Positions 27,010 through 36,663 of a stretch of 64,000 nt of DNA are shown here, piece after piece. The translations under genes and the position numbers were made by a program. The notes under the pieces were generated by a model, which saw only the letters and a program-made list of their open reading frames with translations, searched no databases and was not told where the DNA came from. The first letter of the stretch is position 1. Each line of letters opens with the position of its first letter. This stretch comes from Thermoplasmata archaeon (GTDB taxonomy: Archaea; Thermoplasmatota; Thermoplasmata; Thermoplasmatales; Thermoplasmataceae): NCBI GenBank assembly GCA_021835025.1, contig JAKBQY010000014.1, positions 1 to 64,000 on the forward strand. Reading direction: 5' to 3'.

Positions 27010-27283
27010 GAATGTACAAAAAAATAAGAAGTAGAGGCTGGATACGGGATGGCCAGGAAATCCCTCGCAAAGTCAATTTCAAAGAGGTTGAGCATTAAAC
27101 TCCTTTAGCTTTATTTTGCAATCATTGTTTATAATCGTTGGTTCTCATGGATATAATAAGTAGAATAAGGATAATAGCCAATGTGATAGAGATTCTTGTA
27201 TCAACATCGCTCATAGTGAATCAATTCGTTACGAGACCAATGCTTTCCAACAGTCGATCTGGAGATGATTTTTGATCTACTGT
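27010..27283 (+). mobile_element. MITE-like remnant of a DDE transposon, copy E (right part)
   Basis: The right half of the same family as copies A-D. It keeps frames for YKK and YGMARKSLAKSISKRLSIKLL, LYFAIIVYNRWFS and the non-conserved tail, and ends in TTTTTGATCTACTGT. The left terminal repeat is absent, so the copy is truncated. Two internal stops disrupt the frame. It sits in the gap after the ABC exporter operon; the remaining 290 bases to the MFS gene hold no gene that I recognise. Confidence 0.75.
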
Positions 27284-27575
27284 ACAGTATGAGATGGTTC
27301 ATCTAATGACATCATTCAGTTATGATAATATTTTTAATATTATTTATCTCTTTCTCTCTTCCAAAGATTTCTGAAATCTCGTTTCTTGGCTTTTCTGTAA
27401 AAATTACTTTGCCTCCCAAAGTACCTTACCCGCAAAAGTAATTTACTTATCGTATGTAAATTTAAATTAAAATTAATTTTGATCATGCAAATGTTTTGTT
27501 ATAAATTCAAAAAGTCATATCATATGAGAAAATATTTAAAAAAATAAAAAATAAAAATATCGTTATAATTACAGG

Positions 27576-28886
27576 TTAAATTTCTTCTAAGGATTTATTT
27601 TTGGTTTCCTCACCCAATAACATTGTAATAATAAATCCAAGAACTCCAACTATAAAAAGAAGGAGTTCCATTGGAATTGGCCCATACAATTTTAATGTAA
27701 TTGGAAAGACAACAGCTGAGATTATAGCTCCCACTCTACTTATTGCCGTTCCTGCACCCATTGCGGTTGTTCTCATTCTTGTTGGAAATAATTCACTTAC
27801 GAATATTCCTGTAGTCTCACCTGTTCCGCCTGCATTAGCGAAATAAAATATTGCGAACATTGGGAAAAGCAACAATAAAGGAGGGGCAGATTTTATTATC
27901 AGAGCGTACAACATTAATACAAATAATGATACGCCTTGCAATAAAAATGTATAACCCTGCCATTTCTTCCTACCGAAAATATCTGCAGTGAAAACAAAAA
28001 CAATAGTCCCAACAACCCCTATTAAATATAAATAAAATGTTAATGTTAATGCTGCTAAATGGGTTCCATAATGAAGTTCGAGCAATAAAACTGCTGTGTA
28101 TATTCCTATACCATAAAATATTAAATCATTGAAAAACCAGGATGTAAACGTAAAAAATGCCCTTTTTCTATAATTATGTGATAATAAACTTTCTTTTCCC
28201 TTACCTATTTCTGTTTCCTTAATATTGAATTTTTTTTCTATATCTTGTATTTCCTTTTTATTATTCTTTTCTACTGCAAATCTTGGAGTTTCCTGGACAT
28301 CTCTCCTTAAAATTAAAACAATAATTGCAGGTATAGCTCCTGCTGCAAGAAGATATCTCCATGAAACATCACCGTATGGAAATAATAATATTCCTAAGAA
28401 TACAGCGAAGGCCCCGCCTATCCACCATGACATAAGGCCTGTGCCCAGAAATTTGCCCCTAACTTTAACGGGACTGTATTCACCAATTATTGATAATGTT
28501 AAAGCATAATCTGCGCCTATTGCTAAACCTAATAATGTTCTAAAAATTATCAATTCCGTGGCATTCTGGGATAATCCAGTTAAAATTGCAAATATGGCAA
28601 ATATAAGCATGTCCCACTGATATATAATTTTCCGGCCTTTTATATCTGCAATAAAACCAAATATTGCACCACCTATTAATTGCCCAATTATGGTAGCAAC
28701 TCCTATTAATGCTGAAACTACAGGCCCGATTTTAAATAAGGGTGCTATGAATAATAATGCTGGCCCGATAACAAGCAAATCATATCCATCAAGAAAATAC
28801 CCCATATCTGAAAGCACAGTTATAACATAATGGTATCTTTTTGTTTTTAATGTATCGAGTTCTTCAAGGAACCCTTTTTCCACCAT
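27576..28886 (-). CDS. MFS transporter (metabolite:proton symporter type)
   Basis: A 436-residue carrier with 12 predicted membrane helices. The conserved loop between helices 2 and 3 reads GFIADIKGRK, and GEYSPVKVRGKFLG plus the matching FTADIFGRKKWQG loop show the two repeated halves. The N-terminal DGYDLLVIGPALL segment is common in aromatic acid, phosphate and sugar symporters. Substrate unknown. A TATA-like box at 28907-28915 gives a leaderless start, and an inverted repeat (TAACTT-4-AAGTTA) lies at 28938-28953. Confidence 0.85.
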   Translation of the reverse strand: MVEKGFLEELDTLKTKRYHYVITVLSDMGYFLDGYDLLVIGPALLFIAPLFKIGPVVSALIGVATIIGQLIGGAIFGFIADIKGRKIIYQWDMLIFAIFAILTGLSQNATELIIFRTLLGLAIGADYALTLSIIGEYSPVKVRGKFLGTGLMSWWIGGAFAVFLGILLFPYGDVSWRYLLAAGAIPAIIVLILRRDVQETPRFAVEKNNKKEIQDIEKKFNIKETEIGKGKESLLSHNYRKRAFFTFTSWFFNDLIFYGIGIYTAVLLLELHYGTHLAALTLTFYLYLIGVVGTIVFVFTADIFGRKKWQGYTFLLQGVSLFVLMLYALIIKSAPPLLLLFPMFAIFYFANAGGTGETTGIFVSELFPTRMRTTAMGAGTAISRVGAIISAVVFPITLKLYGPIPMELLLFIVGVLGFIITMLLGEETKNKSLEEI

Positions 28887-29148
28887 TTAGTTAAATAAAC
28901 AACCAAGATATAAAGCTTAGCTCCTTTTTCCAGTAGTTAACTTTTTTAAGTTATGTAAATAATTATTATAAAAAAATTTGCATAATTTAGGATTCTCAAT
29001 TCTTCGTTGAAATTCCAATATTTCTGTGCATTTAATTGAAATTATAAAATACCACTACTTCATTTTAAATGCGGATACAACAGATTCATGTATTAAGAAA
29101 AACGAGGGAAAAAAATATCGGTATTGTATATACATATTTAATCAAATA

Positions 29149-29228
29149 TGGTATTTTATTACCAAATTTTTCCATAAATTTGGTATAGACTACCAAAAAA
29201 TTTATAAAACTTGGTAATATATTACCAA
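29149..29228 (+). promoter_or_regulatory. Three phased palindromes at the AAA/DUF4143 promoter
   Basis: TGGTA-6-TACCA at 29149-29164, TGGTA-5-TACCA at 29181-29195, and the perfect 18-bp palindrome TTGGTAATATATTACCAA at 29211-29228. Their centres (29156.5, 29188, 29219.5) are 31.5 bp apart, three helical turns. Sequence between sites adds a second inverted pairing, TACCAAATTT with AAATTTGGTA. The TATA box TTTATAAAAC (about 29201) lies between sites 2 and 3, and site 3 overlaps the presumed start of transcription. Confidence 0.8.
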
Positions 29229-29230
29229 AT

Positions 29231-30562
29231 ATGAACTTAATAACGATAACAATTCAAAATCCATGGTGGAGGAATAAAAATGAAATATTAAAGGATGAAA
29301 AGGTTGAAAGAGCATTACATTCACATCCAGAATATACCTATAAATATAGGGATGAAAATATTATCTTATTGGGTCCAAGGCAAGTGGGTAAAACAACATT
29401 CATTAAATTAATTATAAGAGATTTATTATTATTCAAAAATGTAAACCCAAAAAATATATTATATTTAACATGTGATTTTATTGATGATAAAAATGATATA
29501 AAAACAGCATTGGATTTTTTTGATGAACAATCAGATAAAAATAATAAAAAATATATATTTTTAGATGAAATAAGCTTTGTTAAGAACTGGAACGTATTTA
29601 TACTTGGATTATTTAATTCAGGATATTTAAAGGATAAAAGGATATATTTAACAGGTTCATCTTCTATTTCATTATTGAAAGAAACATTTCCAGGAAGAGA
29701 TATTATTAAAATATTATTTTTGCCAATGCAATTTAAGGAATATGTTGATTTATTTTACACCAAAATTTGGGAAGGTACAAATATCAACATAGAAAACATA
29801 AATGATGTTTATAAATTATCACTGGATGTATTCCCATATATTGAGGATTTAAATAAGGCTTTGAATGATTATTTATATACTGGGGGTTTTTTATGGCCTG
29901 CCTATATCTATAAAAATAATAAGGATCCTATAAATGAATTATATGAAATTTATAAAGATGCATTTATAAGTGATATTTCAAAACTAAATAAAAACCAGAG
30001 ATTTTATAGGGAAATTATAAACGAGATATTATTGGGATATACCTCAAGATTATCCGCAAATTCAATATCTAAAAATACCTCAATAGGTTCCCACAAAACA
30101 GTTGAAGAATATCTTGATATCATGGAGAAATTGTTCATAATTAAAATATTCAACAAAAAAATTGATAATAAAATAATGTATAGAAGCAATAAAAAGATAT
30201 ATTTCACGGATCCTTTTATTTACAGAATAATGAAGATGTTTGTTACTGGCGATCAATTTTTTAGAGAAAATGAAGAGTCAAAAATTATTGAGGGCATAGT
30301 TGGAATTCACCTTTATAATATTTACAATGATATATATTATGTTCAAACAAAAAAGGGGAAGGAGGTAGATTTTGTTTACAAAGATACAGGAGTTGAAGTA
30401 AAGTATGGGAACAAAAAGATTAACAATTTGTATTATAGCAAGGGTTATTTACTTACAAAAAATGATATTCCAAAAATTGAAGGCGATAAAGTTTCAATTC
30501 CATTATCAATATTCCTATATATTATTAGTACCAAAAATAAATTAACTAATAACCCGCCATAA
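29231..30562 (+). CDS. AAA ATPase with DUF4143 C-terminus
   Basis: A 443-residue AAA_14/DUF4143 protein. Walker A is LLGPRQVGKTT (about residues 47-57), Walker B YIFLDEIS near 111. The C-terminus is a DUF4143 region ending in a nuclease-like GKEVDFVYKDTGVEVKYG. These ATPases are frequent, mobile and multi-copy in archaea, with no settled role; some are linked to toxin or defence contexts. Base composition is even more AT-rich than the neighbours. Its promoter carries three phased palindromes and its ATG is leaderless. Confidence 0.85.
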   Translation: MNLITITIQNPWWRNKNEILKDEKVERALHSHPEYTYKYRDENIILLGPRQVGKTTFIKLIIRDLLLFKNVNPKNILYLTCDFIDDKNDIKTALDFFDEQSDKNNKKYIFLDEISFVKNWNVFILGLFNSGYLKDKRIYLTGSSSISLLKETFPGRDIIKILFLPMQFKEYVDLFYTKIWEGTNINIENINDVYKLSLDVFPYIEDLNKALNDYLYTGGFLWPAYIYKNNKDPINELYEIYKDAFISDISKLNKNQRFYREIINEILLGYTSRLSANSISKNTSIGSHKTVEEYLDIMEKLFIIKIFNKKIDNKIMYRSNKKIYFTDPFIYRIMKMFVTGDQFFRENEESKIIEGIVGIHLYNIYNDIYYVQTKKGKEVDFVYKDTGVEVKYGNKKINNLYYSKGYLLTKNDIPKIEGDKVSIPLSIFLYIISTKNKLTNNPP

Positions 30563-30839
30563 TTTACATAAAAGATATACACTTTCCATAGTTTTCACCC
30601 ACTGGAATGAACTTCTTAGGAAGATCAAGTAAATAAAGACAAAACAAACAATGTTCCAAACAGTTTACTGTGTTATTTGGAAAAATCAGGGCAGCAAGGC
30701 AGTGGCACATCATAAATGAGGTAAAATAAAAAAGATTTATTACAAGGAATTTAGGAGGATGATGTTTGTACATTGCATCGGAAATCATAATCAGAATTAA
30801 CAATGAAATATATTAATAATAATAAGAATATTATGAGTT
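30563..30839. other. Gap with a possible transposase scrap
   Basis: Between the two accessory genes. On the plus strand a frame with KTNNVPNSLLCYLEKSG resembles a transposase segment (TNNVExxNxxLR in IS6-like proteins), but stops interrupt it and the similarity is weak. Runs of A/T before 30839 probably hold the helicase promoter. Confidence 0.25.
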
Positions 30840-33491
30840 ATGAATAGCCTTGTGGTTGCAAATCCCGGAACAGGAAAAACAACTCAAATTTCAAATGAAA
30901 TAGTAAATCTATTAAAAAAAGGTGTGAAACCAGAAGATATATTATGTATAACATTTACAAATAATGCAGTTAAAGAAATGCAGATTAAGATTGATAAGGC
31001 ATTAAAGAATAACAATGTGTTGAATGTAACCGCCTATGATATAAAAATCATGACTTTTCATGGATTTGCTTATGAACAGTTGGATGATTACGAATCGGAC
31101 ATTATTTCCTACAATTTAATAAGATATCTTGTATACAAAAAACTCACTGAATTAAAGGCATTTCATTATTCAAGGGAGTATGTTATCAATGAAATTATAC
31201 CAAAAATTGAAAATGCGATAAGGTATATAAAAAGCTTTGGAATAACGCCTGATGACATTTTAAAAAGCAATGATGCAATTAAAAATAATATTCGGAAAAT
31301 GCATAGTTCTAGAAATATCAGAAATCTGGATATCGATGAAGAATTGTATTTATTTGACTATTTCTACGAAGCCTATGATTATTATGAAAAGAATAAAAAA
31401 AATTATGATTTCAATGATTTATTATTTGAATATTATAAAAAAGAGAATAAAATAAAATATGATTATATTTTCGTTGATGAACTGCAGGATGTTAACCAGA
31501 TTGAGGCAAAAATAGCAATGTCATCTGGAGTGAACAAATATTTTGTTGGTGATAAAAAACAATCAATTTTTGGATTTCAAGGAGGGGCATTATCCGTTTT
31601 TAAGGAATTGCTGAAAGATAAAAACTTTAAGAGAGAGGTGCTTGACCAGAATTATAGAAGTACTGAAAGAATATTGGATTATTCGAGGGAATTCTATAGA
31701 AAATATGATGGGGAATCAGATGAATTGAAAAATTTCCATGGCCAAGGAAAGGATGGGGAAACTGTTAAAATTTTTATTTCCGAGGAACCTGAATCGGCAA
31801 TAATATCAATTTTAAACAAAATAAACAACAACGATAAACAAATTGGAATTATAGCAAGAACAAATGACCAGGTTGATAAAATTTCAAATTTGCTGGACAA
31901 TTATAATATAACATACAGCAGCGATTCAAATATACATACCACAAACGAGGCTAAAAAAGATGTAATAAATTTTTTAAAAGGATTATTTTATGATGATACC
32001 GACAATATCATGCCTGCAATTTTCTCCCCATTTTCAGGAATTTCACTGAAAAATGCCTTTGAAATTTCAGAATCCTTGAAGGAAAAGGAATCTATAATAG
32101 ACCAATATGGAGAAAATGACCCATTTTTCAAATTAAAAAATAAAAAATTCAATAAGGAAACAATTTATAAAATTTTTGACGAACGAATTTTGCCTGTTGC
32201 AGTGTCCATAAATGAGGAATATTTTCTCACAGCTGCAACAATAAAATCATCATTGAAAGACTTTTTTGACCTGAATAGTGATTTTACAAGAAAAGAGTTC
32301 TTTGATTATCTTGATCTGTCATATTCCGAAAATTATGAAGCTGGCAAGGAAAGTAAAATAGTGCTGACAACCGTTCACAAAGCAAAGGGCAAGGAATTTG
32401 ATACAGTAATATATGTACCTAAAAAAACTAGAAAAACCGATTCATACATAGATATAATAACGACCTCAATAATAAATATTGTAAGAAATATTGATGTGGA
32501 GAATGAACTTGAAAATGAGGATATAAGAATTAATTTTGTTGCTTTTACAAGAGCAAAAAATAATCTAAACATAGTAACAAAGCAAAAAGAGGCTGATTTT
32601 TATTATGTCCCTGGCCATTCAGAAAAGGAAATTATTGAGAATATTTCATTGCCGTTACCAAAAAAGTCAATATATAATGAGGCGTATTTCCAGTTTGTAG
32701 CAGGGAATTATGATAAGGTGAATGATATTTTAACTCAGAATAATACATGGCTTAGGGATCTTATCCATAACTTTTTCAAAACAAAAAATGTATGGTCATT
32801 TTCCCTGATAAATCTTACCGAGAATCCATTCTGGTTAATGAAGAATTATATACTCAAGTTAAATGAAAAAACCGCAGCACTGTATTATGGACTGGGTGCC
32901 CATGAACTAGCCGAAATGATATACAAAAATGAATTGAAAAAGGAAATTCTTCGGGAAGAACAAACCGTTCTTGTCTCAAATATTGAGGAGGTCAATAATC
33001 AAATAAAGAAAACGTACAATGCTGAGCAGATAGGGTCTGAAATATCTGCAATTGCAAAAATAAATGAAATGTTTCCTGAATTCAAGAATGCTGATGATTC
33101 CCTTATGTTTTTTGGAAAACTGGACGCGGTATTCAGCAATGGAGATGAGTATATAATACTTGATTATAAAACGGATAAAAAAACAAACAATACATCACAT
33201 CATAGAGTCCAGTTATTGTCCTATAAAATTCTATATTCAATTAAAAATAATATAGATATTAGTAAAATCCATATTGCCCTTGGATATATAAGCCTGAGAG
33301 GCAATATTAATACTCATAAAACCGCAAATGGAATAGTGTATAAAGATCCTGACGTTTATTCAGAAAAAAAATTGAAAGAATACATATCAAAATTTATAGA
33401 ATACAGAAATAACCCTGATCAATTTATTGATGATTTCAAAAAATACAACTGCGAAGATACACTATTCAAAAGACTGGCATCAATATTGTAA
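30840..33491 (+). CDS. UvrD/Rep-family helicase fused to a RecB-like nuclease
   Basis: An 883-residue superfamily 1 helicase. Motif I is VANPGTGKTTQ at residue 6, motif Ia ITFTNNAVKEM, motif II FVDELQD near 213, motif III/IV GDKKQSIFGFQGG, motif V TTVHKAKGKEFD and motif VI VAFTRAKNNL near 567. The C-terminus is a PD-(D/E)xK nuclease: Asp762 in GKLDAVF, DYKT at 775-778, and Gln in RVQLLSYK. This is an AddA/Pif1-less design lacking the Fe-S cysteines of AddB/Dna2. It may act in break repair or in defence. Confidence 0.88.
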   Translation: MNSLVVANPGTGKTTQISNEIVNLLKKGVKPEDILCITFTNNAVKEMQIKIDKALKNNNVLNVTAYDIKIMTFHGFAYEQLDDYESDIISYNLIRYLVYKKLTELKAFHYSREYVINEIIPKIENAIRYIKSFGITPDDILKSNDAIKNNIRKMHSSRNIRNLDIDEELYLFDYFYEAYDYYEKNKKNYDFNDLLFEYYKKENKIKYDYIFVDELQDVNQIEAKIAMSSGVNKYFVGDKKQSIFGFQGGALSVFKELLKDKNFKREVLDQNYRSTERILDYSREFYRKYDGESDELKNFHGQGKDGETVKIFISEEPESAIISILNKINNNDKQIGIIARTNDQVDKISNLLDNYNITYSSDSNIHTTNEAKKDVINFLKGLFYDDTDNIMPAIFSPFSGISLKNAFEISESLKEKESIIDQYGENDPFFKLKNKKFNKETIYKIFDERILPVAVSINEEYFLTAATIKSSLKDFFDLNSDFTRKEFFDYLDLSYSENYEAGKESKIVLTTVHKAKGKEFDTVIYVPKKTRKTDSYIDIITTSIINIVRNIDVENELENEDIRINFVAFTRAKNNLNIVTKQKEADFYYVPGHSEKEIIENISLPLPKKSIYNEAYFQFVAGNYDKVNDILTQNNTWLRDLIHNFFKTKNVWSFSLINLTENPFWLMKNYILKLNEKTAALYYGLGAHELAEMIYKNELKKEILREEQTVLVSNIEEVNNQIKKTYNAEQIGSEISAIAKINEMFPEFKNADDSLMFFGKLDAVFSNGDEYIILDYKTDKKTNNTSHHRVQLLSYKILYSIKNNIDISKIHIALGYISLRGNINTHKTANGIVYKDPDVYSEKKLKEYISKFIEYRNNPDQFIDDFKKYNCEDTLFKRLASIL

Positions 33492-33508
33492 CCTGTGATA
33501 TACATAAG

Positions 33509-33553
33509 TGACATCCTCCCCTATCTTTCGAAAGGGGATTTCTCGCTCAATTT
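33509..33553. repeat. Dispersed hairpin repeat, uninterrupted copy
   Basis: GTGACATCCTCCC, then CTATCTTTCGAAAGGGG, then ATTTCTCGCTCAATTTT. The centre is a hairpin (CCCC to GGGG around the palindrome TTTCGAAA). Its left half recurs at 5252, 8012, 41377 and 63273 and its right half at 9999, 41681 and 62424. It is the end sequence of an IS200/IS605-like element or a REP-like repeat derived from one. Confidence 0.6.
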
Positions 33554-33603
33554 TGTTAAATATCACGATATCTGTGAATTTAGCAGGGATTAACTAAACT
33601 ACG

Positions 33604-34545
33604 CTATATTTTTATTTCATAAAGTGGTTCATTGCCAGAAAGTGTATTGATTAAATTTTTTACTGCCACATACGCCATTTTGTCCCTTGTTTCCTTTGTG
33701 GCACTTCCAAGATGCGGTGTAACTATTACGTTATCCATTTTGGTCAATGGATTTTCACTCTTCAGTGGTTCATTTTCAAATACGTCAAGAGCCGCACCGT
33801 TTATTATTTTATTATTAAGCGCCTTTATTAGATCGTTTTCATTGATTACCTTTCCTCTTGTGCCATTTATAATAAATGCCGATTTTTTCATTTTTAAAAA
33901 TTTATCATAATCCATAAAGTGATGGGTTTCGCTATTGTAGTCCATGCATAATACAACATAATCAGATTTTTTTAATAATTCATCAATGTCAACATACTGT
34001 GCATCAACATCATGTTTATGTCTACTGTAATATATACATCTCATATCAAAACCATGTGCTCTTTTAAGGATTGCCCTGCCTATCCTGCCCATCCCTACTA
34101 TCCCAATGGTCAGCCCGTGAACATCAGTGCCAAGCATGAATTCAGGGTACCATCCTGCCTCCCATTTATTATTGCGTATGAGTTTATCACCTTCAACAAG
34201 CCTTCTTGCAATGGCAATCATAAGTCCAAATATCATGTCGGCCGTTGAATCTGATAGAACTTCTGGCGTATTTGTTACCCTGATTCCCTTTGAAAGTGCG
34301 TATTTTACATCTATATGGTCATATCCAACACTGTATGTGCTTATAACTTTAAGATTTTCAGCATGATCTATGATTTCTCTATCAATTTTATCCATAAGTG
34401 TTATCAATATTCCATATGCATCCTTTATATTATTCAAAAGCCATTTTTCCGGATTTTCATTTTCAGGTCTTATTTTAACTTCGTAATTTTTTATTTCGTT
34501 TAGATAATTTCCGGGAAATTTATAGGTTACAAGTATTTTTTTCAT
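33604..34545 (-). CDS. D-2-hydroxyacid dehydrogenase (glyoxylate/hydroxypyruvate reductase type)
   Basis: A 313-residue NAD(P)-dependent enzyme. The Rossmann motif GIVGMGRIGRAI is near residue 148. The catalytic Arg is in NGTRGKV near 230, the Glu in VFENEP near 258, and the His in VTPHLGS near 276. The family reduces 2-oxo acids such as glyoxylate, hydroxypyruvate or branched-chain oxo acids; the substrate is not visible. A paralogue next to the benzoylformate-decarboxylase-like gene at 59146 is a clear relative. Confidence 0.88.
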   Translation of the reverse strand: MKKILVTYKFPGNYLNEIKNYEVKIRPENENPEKWLLNNIKDAYGILITLMDKIDREIIDHAENLKVISTYSVGYDHIDVKYALSKGIRVTNTPEVLSDSTADMIFGLMIAIARRLVEGDKLIRNNKWEAGWYPEFMLGTDVHGLTIGIVGMGRIGRAILKRAHGFDMRCIYYSRHKHDVDAQYVDIDELLKKSDYVVLCMDYNSETHHFMDYDKFLKMKKSAFIINGTRGKVINENDLIKALNNKIINGAALDVFENEPLKSENPLTKMDNVIVTPHLGSATKETRDKMAYVAVKNLINTLSGNEPLYEIKI

Positions 34546-34603
34546 TATATATTGTAATTTAATTCATTATAAAATTTTTATTATGGGAATAAATATAAAT
34601 TTA

Positions 34604-35302
34604 TTATTGGTTTTCATACATGCACATAAGGGCTCTGAGCATTTCGTTATTATTTCCTGCTACTATTGCATTTTCAAAAATATTCTTGCATGATTCCCCT
34701 GAAAACACAATTTTATCAGCAAATAATGGTTTGACCTCGGATGAAAGTTCCCATAATGATGAAGTCACCTTAAACGGGTTTTCAGGGCATTTATAGTTTG
34801 TATTTGTCTGTTTATCGTATCCCTTGCACTGTTCCTCTTTATATGAAATTTCAAAGCTAGTTGTTTTGATATAATCCGCAAGAACCATCTTTTCCGCTGC
34901 TGGTTCTGTGTTGTCAATAAATCCGCCCTCAAGCATTTCGTAGTTTTCACCGGCAGATAGAGTAAATAAAAATGCTGCAAAACGCTCTTTTTTGAATGAA
35001 AAAATTCCAAGATTTGGGGCATTTGATTTAACCCCGGTATTTTTCAATGGTGAAGGAGTTTTATTGAAAATTTCGCTGAAATCATGGTAATAAACAGGGA
35101 AAAATGCATTTCCAAAAGGATATGTCTCATGTATACTTTTATTTTGGAGCACCCCTCTTACAAGTATTCCAGATAATGTTATGGATGATTTATTTTCAAC
35201 AATCCACTTCACAACTCCACCCTTTTTGTCGTACCATTCCCAAGTCACGTCCATTCCCGGCCTTGTTTTAAGAGCGGGTATAATCTCACTATGTATTGGC
35301 AT
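34604..35302 (-). CDS. Unknown protein with cysteine-rich C-terminal half
   Basis: A 232-residue protein from the ATG at 35302, chosen because a TATA-like TTTTAAATA lies about 27 bases upstream; a further in-frame ATG at 35323 is less well placed. No membrane segment or known motif. The sequence is beta-rich to about residue 150 (MDVTWEWYDKKGG, ILVRGVLQNKS). It then holds four cysteines in EEQCKGYDKQ, NYKCPENPF, GESCKN and LMCMYENQ, which could form disulfides or bind metal. No signal peptide is evident. Confidence 0.55.
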   Translation of the reverse strand: MPIHSEIIPALKTRPGMDVTWEWYDKKGGVVKWIVENKSSITLSGILVRGVLQNKSIHETYPFGNAFFPVYYHDFSEIFNKTPSPLKNTGVKSNAPNLGIFSFKKERFAAFLFTLSAGENYEMLEGGFIDNTEPAAEKMVLADYIKTTSFEISYKEEQCKGYDKQTNTNYKCPENPFKVTSSLWELSSEVKPLFADKIVFSGESCKNIFENAIVAGNNNEMLRALMCMYENQ

Positions 35303-36010
35303 AATATAAATAAAATAAAACAATGTATTTAAAACATTGCCCGAAACATGTGCCCGACAATGAGTGTTGGAATTGTGACTGAATTTTTTTTACCCTTAGT
35401 GCCTGTTAAGTTATGGGGTTAACTGTAACGCTTGAGAGTTATCCTCTTTCCCTTGTAGTTTTAATTGTGTTCTATTGTTTCAACCTAATTGCCGTTTTGT
35501 CTATAGGTGGTTTGAGTAATAATTCATAGTATCCATATATGGCAGATGCAAACATAATTACTAAAAATTACAATCGTTTATGGTGGAAATTACCTGTTGG
35601 ATATACGTGTAAGGATGTGTGGAAAGTTAACTTTGTTGCCTGAGTAAGCTCTGTAACTGCATCACTGTGTTAAGATCAAAACAGTTCTAAAGCACCAGTG
35701 CTTATGGGCAAATTAATCAAAGATAGCACAGATAATAAAAGAGGCAAAGAAGGTTAAAAACATCCCCCACTGGTATTTGCATGCTTCATTCACAGGGTTG
35801 CCAATTCAATAGCAGGATGTTGAACTCGAAGATATACGCATTACAAAAGATAGCATATGGTTACAGAAATGGAAAATATTTTAGGACAGTTGGAAAGTCC
35901 TATATTATTCGATAAACTTATGATCTAAAATTACCATAAAAAACCTTAATAATATGATTTCAATTGGTAGAAAGAATAACTTGAGTATAATAACATTACT
36001 TGCAGTAGAT
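35303..36010. pseudogene. Decayed transposase C-terminus in a long gap
   Basis: Within this 700-base gap a plus-strand frame at 35823-35915 reads LNSKIYALQKIAYGYRNGKYFRTVG before a stop, similar to the C-terminus of ISL3-like transposases (AYGFRNFENFR type). Upstream the frame is broken and no catalytic residues can be traced. The rest, from about 35345, is unassigned and may be earlier parts of the same element. Confidence 0.4.
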
Positions 36011-36637
36011 ATGATTAAAATCGTGGAAGATATAATAGTGAGCATGGGATTTCCAGGTGTTTTTATCTTGATGTTGCTGGAAGGTATGCTACTTCCCATA
36101 CCATCGGAGGTTGTTATGACCTTTGCAGGTTATTTGGCATTTTATGGATTTCTTGATCCCTTTACCCCATTAGCCTCAGTCATAATCCTTCTTGTGGTAG
36201 GTTCAGTTGGGGACCTTGTAGGTGCTCTTATTGCATATGCCATTGGGAAATATGGTGGAGATCCTTTTATTATCAGATACGGTAAATATTTATTTCTTAA
36301 AAAAGACACAATCGCAAGAACAAAGGTATGGTTTGAAAAATACGGTGATTTATCTGTATTTACAACAAGATTCATACCTGTTTTCAGGACTTTTATCTCA
36401 ATACCGGCGGGCATTGCAACAATGGATGTAAAAAGATTCTCATTTTTTACTTTGACTGGGGATGCACTATTCAATGTTATACTGATATATCTTGGGATAG
36501 TTCTTGGATCACACTGGCAAATACTTTTAAAATACTTTGACCAATTTTCTTACATAGGTGTTGTATTATTCATTGTAGTGGTAATATATGTCTATATAAA
36601 GCTCAAAAGTAAAAGTATCGGTAAAACAAATAAATAA
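36011..36637 (+). CDS. DedA-family membrane protein
   Basis: About 208 residues from ATG 36011; a start at 35954 would add 19 residues that do not match the family. Four or five membrane helices carry the DedA signatures: the first-helix LEGMLLPIPSEVVMTFAGYLA, GSVGDLVGALIAYAIGKYGG, and FTTRFIPVFRTFISIPAGIATM. DedA proteins are lipid scramblase-like transporters that help maintain membranes. An MFS transporter follows 26 bases later, probably on the same transcript. Confidence 0.88.
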   Translation: MIKIVEDIIVSMGFPGVFILMLLEGMLLPIPSEVVMTFAGYLAFYGFLDPFTPLASVIILLVVGSVGDLVGALIAYAIGKYGGDPFIIRYGKYLFLKKDTIARTKVWFEKYGDLSVFTTRFIPVFRTFISIPAGIATMDVKRFSFFTLTGDALFNVILIYLGIVLGSHWQILLKYFDQFSYIGVVLFIVVVIYVYIKLKSKSIGKTNK

Positions 36638-36663
36638 TATATTAATAAAGGATATAGGAAATT

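Noticed and set aside
29026-29217. A 63-residue frame before the AAA/DUF4143 gene
   Set aside because: It runs through the phased palindromes and the TATA box, so it is promoter DNA by chance open in one frame.
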